A stretch of DNA of 64,000 nucleotides. Source: an uncultured Porphyromonadaceae bacterium (GTDB lineage: Bacteria; Bacteroidota; Bacteroidia; Bacteroidales; Muribaculaceae). Of the stretch, positions 1 to 8,732 are shown piece after piece (the first letter of the stretch is position 1; each line of letters opens with the position of its first letter). Under the pieces are notes generated by a model, which was not told the origin of the DNA, ran no database searches, and worked only from the letters and a program-made list of their open reading frames with translations. The position numbers were made by a program, and so were the translations under genes. Where the stretch lies: assembly GCA_947649495.1 (NCBI GenBank), contig CANSRU010000003.1, positions 1-64,000 of the forward strand. Reading direction: 5' to 3'.

Positions 1-71
1 CTTTATTTGATGACTTCTAAACTAACGCGATTTTTATCGCACCAGTAGTAATTTGAAAATATTAAATACGT

Positions 72-572
72 ATGAAAAAGATTGGCATTTTTTTTGGATC
101 GACCACGGGAACTACTGAATCTGTGGCTAATACTATCGCGAAATATATGGGCGTTCCGGCGGCCGATGTGCATGACGTGTCAAAAACAGCCCCCGATGCT
201 GTGGGCGATTACGATGTGTTGCTATTTGGATGCAGTACATGGGGCGATGGCGACATGCAGGACGACATGCAAGATTTCATGGATGGAGTGTCGTCCCTTG
301 AACTTGGAGACAAGACCGTGGCATTGTTCGGCTGTGGCGATGAAACTATGTCGGATACATTTTGCAATGGTGTTGGTGAGATGTATAGAAAGCTGTTGCC
401 GACGCATGCACGATTTATTGGCGAGTTCAACACTGACGGATATGATTATTCTACCACAGCTGCCGATGTTGATGGACGAATTGTAGGTCTGCTGATAGAT
501 AATGTTAATCACGAAGACACCGCCGATGAGCGCATAAAGCAGTGGACTGAAAAAATAAGAACAGAGATGTAA
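72..572 (+). CDS. fldA: Flavodoxin
   Basis: 166 aa; N-terminal FMN-binding loop GIFFGSTTGTTESVA and flavodoxin-type FGCSTWGDGDMQDD segment. Confidence 0.95.
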   Translation: MKKIGIFFGSTTGTTESVANTIAKYMGVPAADVHDVSKTAPDAVGDYDVLLFGCSTWGDGDMQDDMQDFMDGVSSLELGDKTVALFGCGDETMSDTFCNGVGEMYRKLLPTHARFIGEFNTDGYDYSTTAADVDGRIVGLLIDNVNHEDTADERIKQWTEKIRTEM

Positions 573-679
573 AATATTTTTCAGGTTGCATTGCTTGATT
601 TATAGTAATTTAAGTAGTGCAGCGTTATTGAGTGGTGAAAATATTCGCTCAAAAGTTTGGATAAAAAGACGGAATGACC

Positions 680-687
680 TAACTTTG
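680..687 (+). promoter_or_regulatory. Bacteroidetes-type promoter for tRNA-Met (-33 TTTG at 656-659, 20 nt gap, -7 TAACTTTG)
   Basis: TTTG-N20-TAACTTTG immediately upstream of the tRNA. Confidence 0.75.
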
Positions 688-707
688 CACCGCAATTCAG
701 AAATGAT

Positions 708-781
708 GGCGGGATAGCTCAGTTGGTTAGAGCGTCGGATTCATAACCCGGAGGTCTCGAGTTCAATTCTCGATCCCGCTA
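708..781 (+). tRNA. tRNA-Met (anticodon CAT, elongator type)
   Basis: GGCGGGA acceptor pairs with TCCCGCT; D-arm GCTC..GAGC; TTCATAA anticodon loop; GTTCAATTC T-loop. Confidence 0.93.
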
Positions 782-783
782 CA

Positions 784-817
784 AAAAAAGGAGATTGGGT
801 ACCCAATCTCCTTTTTT
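784..817. terminator. Bidirectional intrinsic terminator between tRNA-Met and the convergent porin gene
   Basis: Perfect inverted repeat AAAAAAGGAGATTGGGT/ACCCAATCTCCTTTTTT. Confidence 0.85.
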
Positions 818-834
818 ATTGCAACTCATTCTTT

Positions 835-2151
835 TTAGAATGAGAATTGGGCTACGGCTCCAACTCGCTTGGCCCATCGTGATTGTCCGTCCATGTCTGT
901 ACGCCGTCCGTAGTCAAACTCGGCTCCAACCTGCATTCGGGCAGTCATATTCCAAAATACGTTTACATTGCCCCATATTCCATGGCGGTACTCGTCCGGG
1001 GCTACCGCATGTTTCGGCAGGAAACGTGTTTGGCTGAATGAAGTGCTTAAGAATAGGTTGGGCTTTATGTTGTATTGCACGCCAAGGCACCATCCGAATG
1101 ATGCGGGAGCATAGAGCGAACCTGCTTTGCCGGGATTGGGTATAAGGTCGTAATTCCCAATAAGAAGGTCGCCGCCTAAACCGGCATATCCATGGCCATA
1201 GTTGGCTGTGATGTATGTGGTAAGCTGGTCTATGGGGTGGGCCACGGAGCTTAGTTGCAGACCCCATCCGGTCTTGTAGTGATTTTTCTTCGCTATCAGA
1301 TCGCGGTAAGATAGTGCGCGGACTATGCCTGACAGTCTTACATGGGATGTCCGTCCCCATTCGTATTGAACAAATGCCGCTCCATCAGGAATCCAGTTGT
1401 CTACTTTTTCAGTGTTCACATCGTCGGTAGAGATTTTTGTGGATGGTGTTTCTGCCGATATGGCGAAAACCCAATTGTTTTTCACCCGAGGCATCCAACG
1501 AACAAGAACTGCCGTATTGGCAAGTTTATTGTTGGGGCCTTGGGCGTCAACTGTGGCCGGAACAGCTGCTGGATCGCTGAACGTTGAGTTGGCATAGCCA
1601 ATTGTGAAGTCGTTGACAATGGCATAAGCCTTTTTCAAATGAAAATCACGTGCTTGGTAACCGTTGAAATTAGCTTCTATATAAATTTGGTAATTGCCTA
1701 TAGCTTTGTTCTGGCCTATAACTCTAAAAAACAAGCATGTTCCGGCCGGGGTGGTGTCGAAATGACGCATCTTGGCCGGATTAGGTTGCATTGGAATAAG
1801 GTAGGGCGCGAAGCCGGATGCGGGGATGGCTCCATCCCAATCGAAATAGCCTCTCATTCTCACCGCTCCACCTACACCCATTGCGAGTTTGGCATCTTTG
1901 CTCATGAATAGGAAGTATGGAGCCTCGGGGTCCTGAAAATGCCTGAATTGGTCATAGTAAAAGGATTCAATAAGGTTCCGCACGGAATCGGCATAAGCAG
2001 AAGTGCCGGATCTATGGCCATCGCCAATGGTTATAATCTTGTGTGATTGCACTATAGAGTCGTGTTGGATGTCGACAAGGCTTTTGGCTGTGACAGGTGC
2101 GCCTGAGAGCATGACGGCAATAGTAGCCGGTAAAAGATGTGAGAACTTCAT
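835..2151 (-). CDS. Outer-membrane porin, DcaP-like trimeric channel family
   Basis: 438 aa; signal peptide; alternating beta-barrel strands; C-terminal aromatic ...AVAQFSF. Confidence 0.7.
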   Translation of the reverse strand: MKFSHLLPATIAVMLSGAPVTAKSLVDIQHDSIVQSHKIITIGDGHRSGTSAYADSVRNLIESFYYDQFRHFQDPEAPYFLFMSKDAKLAMGVGGAVRMRGYFDWDGAIPASGFAPYLIPMQPNPAKMRHFDTTPAGTCLFFRVIGQNKAIGNYQIYIEANFNGYQARDFHLKKAYAIVNDFTIGYANSTFSDPAAVPATVDAQGPNNKLANTAVLVRWMPRVKNNWVFAISAETPSTKISTDDVNTEKVDNWIPDGAAFVQYEWGRTSHVRLSGIVRALSYRDLIAKKNHYKTGWGLQLSSVAHPIDQLTTYITANYGHGYAGLGGDLLIGNYDLIPNPGKAGSLYAPASFGWCLGVQYNIKPNLFLSTSFSQTRFLPKHAVAPDEYRHGIWGNVNVFWNMTARMQVGAEFDYGRRTDMDGQSRWAKRVGAVAQFSF

Positions 2152-2224
2152 GTGTTAGCGTGTTTGTGATGAATTGTAAAAAATAAACGCATACACATGT
2201 TGTAATGTTCGCCGATAAGCAATT

Positions 2225-2257
2225 CGGGCGGAAGCATCGATTCAATGCTTCCGCCCG
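2225..2257. terminator. Intrinsic terminator downstream of dnaJ
   Basis: CGGGCGGAAGCAT / ATGCTTCCGCCCG 13-bp perfect stem. Confidence 0.75.
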
Positions 2258-2280
2258 AGTTATTTTGGAGTGATGTGTTG

Positions 2281-3456
2281 TCAGTCGAAAATATGACGAA
2301 GTTTGCTGAATATGCGGTCCTTTACAGAAGCCGTAGGTTGCATGTTAGGAGAGTTTCTGAGTTTTTCAATTTCATTTTTCTCTTCGTCCGTAAGATTTTC
2401 CGGCACATAGACCATTACATTGATCAGCTCATCCCCCTTGCCGTAGCCATCTGTGGAGGGAAGGCCTTTGCCTCTAAGTCGCAAGATTTTGCCTGGTTGT
2501 GTTCCCGGAGCTATCTTTAGTCGGGCACGACCACCGATTGTGGGAACTTCGACACTTCCGCCAAGTGCGGCAGTAGGGAAGTCGAGCATGAGATTATACA
2601 CAACATCGTTGCCGTCGCGTATCAGCTCGGGATGTTTTATCTCTTCAATTACCACGAGTAAATCACCGTTTATGCCTCCATGCATCGGTGCGTTTCCCTT
2701 GCCTTTGATGGTGAGAGTCATGCCATCTGACACGCCGGCGGGTATATTGAATGAAACTGTTTGTTCACGGTGTTCAACACCGGTGCCATTGCAGTAATGG
2801 CATTTTTCGTTGATTATTTTCCCTTCGCCGTTGCAATCGGGGCACACGGCCTGAACCTGCTGCATGCCGAGGAATGTCTGATGTGCCCGTGTTACTGTGC
2901 CGGTGCCATGGCATGTGGGGCATGTGGTGAACGAGGTGCCATCTTTCGCTCCGGTACCGTTGCAATGTTCATCCTTGCAGAATGCTTTTAATTTAAGTGT
3001 TTTGGAAACGCCATTGGCAATGTCTTCCAATGAGAGCTTCAGTGTTATGCGAAGGTCATCGCCACGGTTCTGGCGAGGACGGGCACGGCGTCCTCCGCCG
3101 GTGGCCGATCCGAAACCACCCATGTCGAAATGAACATGACCTCCGAATATATCCCCGAATGCTGAGAATATATCGTCCATGGACATTCCGCCTGTACTGT
3201 AGCCATACGAGCCTCCTCCCGGGAATCCCTGGGGGCCCATGTTATGACCGAATTGGTCGTATTTGGCACGCTTGTCAGCATCGCTAAGTACATCGTAGGC
3301 TTCGGCGGCTTCCTTGAATTTCTCCTCGGCCTCCTTGTCTCCGGGATTCTTGTCCGGATGGTATTTAAGGGCGAGTTTTCTATATGCTTTTTTCAGCTCA
3401 TCGGCTGTCGCCGTTTTGCTTACACCAAGTACTTCGTAGTAGTCTCGTTTTTCCAT
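2281..3456 (-). CDS. dnaJ: Chaperone protein DnaJ
   Basis: J domain with HPD ([28 protein letters not shown]), Gly-rich region, CxxCxGxG repeats, C-terminal substrate-binding domain. Confidence 0.97.
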   Translation of the reverse strand: MEKRDYYEVLGVSKTATADELKKAYRKLALKYHPDKNPGDKEAEEKFKEAAEAYDVLSDADKRAKYDQFGHNMGPQGFPGGGSYGYSTGGMSMDDIFSAFGDIFGGHVHFDMGGFGSATGGGRRARPRQNRGDDLRITLKLSLEDIANGVSKTLKLKAFCKDEHCNGTGAKDGTSFTTCPTCHGTGTVTRAHQTFLGMQQVQAVCPDCNGEGKIINEKCHYCNGTGVEHREQTVSFNIPAGVSDGMTLTIKGKGNAPMHGGINGDLLVVIEEIKHPELIRDGNDVVYNLMLDFPTAALGGSVEVPTIGGRARLKIAPGTQPGKILRLRGKGLPSTDGYGKGDELINVMVYVPENLTDEEKNEIEKLRNSPNMQPTASVKDRIFSKLRHIFD

Positions 3457-3517
3457 TTTATGAGTTGGGGTTTATTGGAGTGAGCCGTTGTGACTTATGT
3501 TTGAGGTGATATGGGGT

Positions 3518-4129
3518 TTATTGTCCGACCGCAACTTTTGCATGGCGAAGTACCTTATCGTTGATAGTGTATCCTTTGGTAGGGGTGTCTATTACTTTCC
3601 CTTTCATGGATTCATCATCGACGGGTACCATGGCGATGGCTTCGTGTATCTCGGGGTCAAACTCAGTCCCGTTGCTGTCTATCGGTTTCACACCGTTCTG
3701 CTCAAGGAATTTTATGAGTTTATTGTATATCAGCACCATTCCTTCTTTTACGGCATCGGCGTCAGATGTGTTCTTGACGGCTTCAAGGCCACGTTCAAAA
3801 TCGTCTACTATGGGAAGTAGGCTTTTCAGAACCGATTCGGCGGCATTTTTTATAATTTCTCCTTTCTCTTTGATGGTGCGTTTGCGGAAGTTGTCAAATT
3901 CGGCCATCAGGAAAAGATATTCCTTTTTCTCCTTCTCCACTTTTTCTTTCTCGTCGGCAAGTTGTTTGCATAGTGCATCAATCTGCGACATTTCGGCATT
4001 TTCTATATCTTCAGCCGATTCGTTTTCCTCGCTGGCTTCCGGCACGTTGTCCATTATCTCGGCATCGTCGGTCTGAGAATTGAAATTGTGGTTATCCTTA
4101 TCGTTCATATTATGATTGTTCTTGTTCAT
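3518..4129 (-). CDS. grpE: Nucleotide exchange factor GrpE
   Basis: 203 aa; acidic coiled-coil N-terminus; FDNFRKRTIKEKGE; ...HEAIAMVPVDDESMKGKVIDTPTKGYTINDKVLRHAKVAVG. Confidence 0.96.
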   Translation of the reverse strand: MNKNNHNMNDKDNHNFNSQTDDAEIMDNVPEASEENESAEDIENAEMSQIDALCKQLADEKEKVEKEKKEYLFLMAEFDNFRKRTIKEKGEIIKNAAESVLKSLLPIVDDFERGLEAVKNTSDADAVKEGMVLIYNKLIKFLEQNGVKPIDSNGTEFDPEIHEAIAMVPVDDESMKGKVIDTPTKGYTINDKVLRHAKVAVGQ

Positions 4130-4249
4130 CTTTTTTCTGGATTAATATTAAACTGATGTCGTTTTTTCTACTGCAAATTTATTGCCAATAATAGTAGGCA
4201 ACGGTTATTTATTTAAAAATAGTAACAAATCCGTCGCCATATCGTTCAG

Positions 4250-5077
4250 TCAGATTATTTTGCCAAGATATGTCACGCATGTGCTATGTGTCATCGCCGC
4301 CGATTCTGCCAAAATGGCATTGCGGAATATTCCGTATACGGCTGAGCCGGAGCCGGACATGGAAGCATATAGGGCTCCTTGGTTATATAAGCTTTGTTTT
4401 ATCTCTTCTATCTCAGGGTGGCTGTCAGTCACTGACTGTTCAAAATCGTTTTTCAGAGTGTCGCGCCATAGTTCCACAGGCGACATTATAAGCGATTCTA
4501 TATTTGGTGCGGATTCACAAGGATTCACATTGGAATATGCTTCGGCTGTGGATATGTGTATTTCCGGTTTGATTACCACGATGTGCCATGCGCTCATATC
4601 GGGAACCTTTATAGGTGATAACGTGGTTCCTGTTCCCGTGGCGAGTGTGGGGGTGTTGCTGATGAAAAATGGACAATCGGCACCTAATGACGCTGCGGTT
4701 TCGGCAAGCTGGGAGTCGGTGTATCCAAGTTCGAAAATCTTATTGAGGGCTTTAAGTGTAAAAGCTGCATCAGAGGAGCCTCCACCCAGTCCGGCTCCGT
4801 CGGGTATTATTTTTCTGAGGTAGATATCAACCGGAGGTATCGGGGTGATTGCATCAAGGGCTTTGTAGGCCTTGTAAACAAGGTTCTTTTCCTGAGGGCA
4901 ATCAACATTTCTTCCTGATGTGTGCAGTGTTGTGGCGTTGCCCTTTGCGGGTACTATCTCCAGAATATCGCACCAATTTATAGGGAGCATAATAGTGGAG
5001 ATGTCGTGGTATCCGTCGGGACGACGCCTCAGTATGTTGAGACCGAGGTTTATTTTAGCATTAGGAAAAACTACCAT
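4250..5077 (-). CDS. ispE: 4-diphosphocytidyl-2-C-methyl-D-erythritol kinase
   Basis: PNAKINLGLNILRRRPDGYHDI N-terminus; PDGAGLGGGSSDAAF GHMP kinase motif. Confidence 0.96.
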   Translation of the reverse strand: MVVFPNAKINLGLNILRRRPDGYHDISTIMLPINWCDILEIVPAKGNATTLHTSGRNVDCPQEKNLVYKAYKALDAITPIPPVDIYLRKIIPDGAGLGGGSSDAAFTLKALNKIFELGYTDSQLAETAASLGADCPFFISNTPTLATGTGTTLSPIKVPDMSAWHIVVIKPEIHISTAEAYSNVNPCESAPNIESLIMSPVELWRDTLKNDFEQSVTDSHPEIEEIKQSLYNQGALYASMSGSGSAVYGIFRNAILAESAAMTHSTCVTYLGKII

Positions 5078-5112
5078 CTTGTGTCAACGTTGATAAATTT
5101 AACTGCGAAGTT

Positions 5113-5134
5113 ACAAAATTAATCGTAATTTTGT
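5113..5134. promoter_or_regulatory. Back-to-back divergent -7 elements for ispE (-) and dnaB (+)
   Basis: ACAAAATTA-atcg-TAATTTTGT palindrome; each arm contains TAATTTTG on one strand. Confidence 0.6.
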
Positions 5135-5172
5135 GGGTGTAATTAGCAATCATACATATTATATATTAAGGT

Positions 5173-6720
5173 ATGGACTCAACGACATCCAAGAGTCGTC
5201 GCACGGCTCCACGCGCCCCGCAGCCACTTTATGACTTTGGCGGGCGTCAGCTTCCGCGCGACAAAGATTTAGAGGAGGCTGTGCTCGGAGCATTGATGCT
5301 TGAGAAAGATGCGTATACTGTAGTGTGCGACATTTTGAAAGCCGACAGTTTCTACGAGCCTGTAAATAAGAAGATATACGAGGCAATCCAGACACTCGGG
5401 GCTTCGCAGCAGCCAATAGATATGCTGACCGTAACTGAGCAACTGAGGCTTAATGGAACTCTTGACGATGTCGGTGGCCCTGTTTTTGTATCGGAACTTA
5501 CCTCAAGGGTGGCCTCGGGAGCGCATGTCGAATATCATGCCCGCATTGTGGCTCAGAAGTATCTGGCACGTGAGCTGATTACATTTGCTTCAGAAATCGA
5601 GAAAAAAGCTTTCGATGAGAGCAATGATGTCGACGACCTTATGCAGGAGGCCGAGGGGCGTCTGTTTGAGATATCGCAGAGAAACGTCAAGAAGGATGTA
5701 ACTCAGATTGACCCGGTTATTGGACAGGCCATAGAGCAGATTCAGTCGGCGGCAAACCGAACTTCCGGTCTGAGTGGCCTTGAAACAGGATTCCATGAAC
5801 TTGATAAACTTACGTCAGGCTGGCAGAACTCAGACCTTATAATTATTGCTGCACGTCCCGCCATGGGTAAAACGGCTTTTGTGCTCTCCATGGCTAAAAA
5901 TATGGCGGTGAATTATAACACGCCGGTCGCAATATTCTCGCTTGAGATGTCAAATTTGCAGCTTGTCAATCGTTTGGTGAGCAACGTCTGCGAATTACCG
6001 AGTGAAAAGATAAAAAGCGGTCAGCTCTCTCCTGTGGAGTGGGACCAGCTCATGGCTCGTATAAAACATCTGTATGGTGCGCCTCTATTTATAGACGATA
6101 CCCCATCGCTTTCAATATTTGAGCTTCGCACCAAGGCCAGACGTCTGGTCAGGGAGCATCAGGTCAAGATTCTTATAATTGATTACCTGCAGCTTATGAA
6201 TGCTTCCGGAATGAAGTTCGGTAGCCGTGAACAGGAGGTGAGTATGATATCCCGTTCGCTTAAACAATTGGCTAAAGAGTTGAATATACCGATTATCGCG
6301 CTTTCACAGCTTAACCGAAGTGTGGAATCGCGAGGGGAGGGCAAAGACGGTAAACGCCCGCAGCTGTCAGACCTTCGTGAGAGTGGTGCGATAGAGCAGG
6401 ATGCCGATATTGTGTGCTTCATACACCGACCTGAATATTATCTGCGGTCGTCGACCGATGGCACGGATAGAGATATACGCGGTCTGGCGGAGTTTATTGT
6501 CGCAAAGCATCGTAGCGGTAGGGTGGACGATGTGGAGATGCGATTCAAAGCTGAATTTGCAAGGTTTGAGAATTGGAAAGATGCCGAGGCTGATGCCGGA
6601 TCTATCACATCTGTGGAATCCCGGTTGAATTCATCTTCCGATTTCCCGGCGGCATCTCCGTTTCAGGGTGGTAATGCTGATTTTCTGTCAGAGCAACCCG
6701 ATTCGGTCACGCCATTTTAG
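5173..6720 (+). CDS. dnaB: Replicative DNA helicase DnaB
   Basis: 515 aa; Walker A ARPAMGKTAF; LLIIDYLQLM-type Walker B; SQLNRSVE. Confidence 0.97.
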   Translation: MDSTTSKSRRTAPRAPQPLYDFGGRQLPRDKDLEEAVLGALMLEKDAYTVVCDILKADSFYEPVNKKIYEAIQTLGASQQPIDMLTVTEQLRLNGTLDDVGGPVFVSELTSRVASGAHVEYHARIVAQKYLARELITFASEIEKKAFDESNDVDDLMQEAEGRLFEISQRNVKKDVTQIDPVIGQAIEQIQSAANRTSGLSGLETGFHELDKLTSGWQNSDLIIIAARPAMGKTAFVLSMAKNMAVNYNTPVAIFSLEMSNLQLVNRLVSNVCELPSEKIKSGQLSPVEWDQLMARIKHLYGAPLFIDDTPSLSIFELRTKARRLVREHQVKILIIDYLQLMNASGMKFGSREQEVSMISRSLKQLAKELNIPIIALSQLNRSVESRGEGKDGKRPQLSDLRESGAIEQDADIVCFIHRPEYYLRSSTDGTDRDIRGLAEFIVAKHRSGRVDDVEMRFKAEFARFENWKDAEADAGSITSVESRLNSSSDFPAASPFQGGNADFLSEQPDSVTPF

Positions 6721-6764
6721 AATGTTATGGCATAAGACCTCCTTTAGGATGTATTACTGTTAAG

Positions 6765-6799
6765 AATATGAAGATTTGAAAAAAATCTTCATATTTTTT
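6765..6799 (+). terminator. Intrinsic terminator after dnaB
   Basis: AATATGAAGATTT / AAATCTTCATATT stem followed by a T run. Confidence 0.75.
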
Positions 6800-6870
6800 A
6801 TTATTTGAAAACCTTTCGTCGGGGAGTGTTGTTAAATAGACAAAAACAACATTAACCCAACAGTTTAGTT

Positions 6871-7929
6871 ATGAAAAAGATTTTAGTAATGATTACCCTC
6901 ATGCTCGGATGTATGACGGTTTTCGCCCAGAAGATTGACAAGAATGAGGTTAAACAGCTCAAGACTTTCTTGTCGCAGGCCTCGGAGAAGGATGGAACAA
7001 ACGCCAACGCTCTCAAAGTGACCAATATCAATGACATTACATCTATTGAAGGTGTGACGGTGGCCAACGGACATGTTACTGCCATAGAATGGAAAGACAA
7101 ACATCTTGCCGGTGATTTGGACCTTTCCGGATTCAAGGCTTTGACAAAGGTCGATGTTTCGAGAAACAAACTTTCGTCTCTTTCTTTAGCCGGTAATGCA
7201 GCGCTTACAGAAGTGAATGCTTCGCGCAATGTTCTTAAAACAGCTGATTTCAGCGGTTGCTCCAGCCTTGTAAAGATTTCGGTATACAAGAATCGTCTTA
7301 CCGATATTGCTCTTGAGGACTCGCCCCTGTTGCAGAATCTTAACGTTTCCAACAACTTGTTTGTGGAGCTGAATGTGTCAAATTCTACAACTCTCGAGAC
7401 TTTGAATTGCCAGGGCAATCATCTTGAAACACTGCTTGTATCAGGTTGCACCGCTCTTAAGAATCTATATTGCGGCTACAATAAGCTGACCAGTCTTAAC
7501 CTTTGGGGTGTGGAAAGCCTTTCCAACCTTAATATCGACGACAATCAGATTACATCGATGATTGTTTCCGGTCTGCCTGCTTTGAGCACCTTCGTCTGCA
7601 GCGACAACCGTATGGTGACTCTCGGTGTCCGTAATTGCAATAACCTGATAGACTTGGTTTGCTCCTACAATGATTTGACCACCCTTGATGTTGAAGGTTG
7701 CACCAATCTTACATTCGTGGATTGCTCATACAATGATCTCACCACCCTTAATCTGTCAAACCAGACATTCCTCCAGCGTTTGCTTTGCAATAATAATCAG
7801 CTGAACACGCTTGATGTATCATTTGATAACGCTTTGGTATATGTCAACTGCCGATATAACATGATTACTGATTTCCGCACCATCGGTTGCTCAAATCTTA
7901 GAATGGTTGCTTGTCAGTGGAACTTCTGA
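6871..7929 (+). CDS. Secreted leucine-rich-repeat protein
   Basis: Signal peptide; about 20-aa LRR units (L..L..S.N.L..L.V.GC..L..L.C..N.L). Confidence 0.85.
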   Translation: MKKILVMITLMLGCMTVFAQKIDKNEVKQLKTFLSQASEKDGTNANALKVTNINDITSIEGVTVANGHVTAIEWKDKHLAGDLDLSGFKALTKVDVSRNKLSSLSLAGNAALTEVNASRNVLKTADFSGCSSLVKISVYKNRLTDIALEDSPLLQNLNVSNNLFVELNVSNSTTLETLNCQGNHLETLLVSGCTALKNLYCGYNKLTSLNLWGVESLSNLNIDDNQITSMIVSGLPALSTFVCSDNRMVTLGVRNCNNLIDLVCSYNDLTTLDVEGCTNLTFVDCSYNDLTTLNLSNQTFLQRLLCNNNQLNTLDVSFDNALVYVNCRYNMITDFRTIGCSNLRMVACQWNF

Positions 7930-7952
7930 TAGATTCCGGGCAAATTAAATAT

Positions 7953-7993
7953 AACGAACGGGAGGATGTCATTCCGACATCCTCCCGTTCGTT
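7953..7993. terminator. Strong inverted-repeat terminator between the LRR gene and rpsP
   Basis: AACGAACGGGAGGATGTC / GACATCCTCCCGTTCGTT, 18-bp perfect stem, 5-nt loop. Confidence 0.75.
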
Positions 7994-8043
7994 GTATTAT
8001 GAAAATAAATTACGTAGACCATTGTCGTTTCAATTAAAAGTTG

Positions 8044-8051
8044 TAATTTTG
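8044..8051 (+). promoter_or_regulatory. -7 element TAATTTTG of the rpsP promoter
   Basis: TAATTTTG with ATTG about 19 nt upstream, 41 nt 5' of rpsP. Confidence 0.6.
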
Positions 8052-8091
8052 CATCCGCTAATCAATACAAAACCAATTTAATTAATTTTTA

Positions 8092-8640
8092 ATGGCAACT
8101 AAAATTAGATTACAACGTCATGGTCGCAAGAACTATGCGTTTTATCCTATTGTTATCGCCGATAGCAGGGCACCACGAGATGGTAAATTTATTGAAAGGA
8201 TAGGTTCCTATAATCCGAACACTAATCCTGCTACAGTAACTTTGAATTTCGAACGGGCTTTGTATTGGGTGAATGCCGGTGCTCAACCCACCGACACAGT
8301 GCGCACTATCCTTTCTCAGGAGGGCGTGTTGATGATGAAGCACCTTCAGGGTGGTGTGAAGAAAGGCGCATTTGATGAAGCTGAAGCTCAGCGTCGTTTC
8401 GATGCTTGGAAGCAGAAAAAGCAGGCTTCTGTTGATGCTCTTCGTTCTTCTATGGCAAGTGCCAAGGAACTTGCCGACAAGCAGCGTCTTGCTGAAGAGC
8501 AGGCCAAAAACAATGCCAAGGCTGAAGCTGTGGCTAAGAAAAAAGCCGAACTCGCTGCTGCTAAGGCGGAAGCTGAAGCCGCTGCCGCTGCTGAGGCTGC
8601 TCCTGCCGAAGAAGCTGCTGAAGCTCCTGCCGCTGAATGA
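8092..8640 (+). CDS. rpsP: 30S ribosomal protein S16 with long Lys/Ala/Glu-rich C-terminal extension
   Basis: [42 protein letters not shown] is canonical bS16. Confidence 0.96.
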   Translation: MATKIRLQRHGRKNYAFYPIVIADSRAPRDGKFIERIGSYNPNTNPATVTLNFERALYWVNAGAQPTDTVRTILSQEGVLMMKHLQGGVKKGAFDEAEAQRRFDAWKQKKQASVDALRSSMASAKELADKQRLAEEQAKNNAKAEAVAKKKAELAAAKAEAEAAAAAEAAPAEEAAEAPAAE

Positions 8641-8691
8641 TAAGTTCACGGCCGTTAATATAGCATATCAAATATATGATGATGTTATAGT

Positions 8692-8728
8692 AAGTTGTCG
8701 CTCTTATGGGCGACAACTTTATTTTTTG
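8692..8728 (+). terminator. Intrinsic terminator after rpsP
   Basis: AAGTTGTCGC / GCGACAACTT stem then TTATTTTTT. Confidence 0.8.
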
Positions 8729-8732
8729 AGAT

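Noticed and set aside
82-486. 134-aa ORF overlapping flavodoxin in another frame
   Set aside because: The flavodoxin frame is clearly the coding one.
3561-4076. 171-aa ORF antisense to grpE
   Set aside because: Ser/Phe-rich shadow of grpE's acidic/Lys-rich coding strand.
8440-8640. Ala/Lys/Glu-rich extension of S16
   Set aside because: Such low-complexity bS16 tails are familiar in this phylum; not reported as novel.
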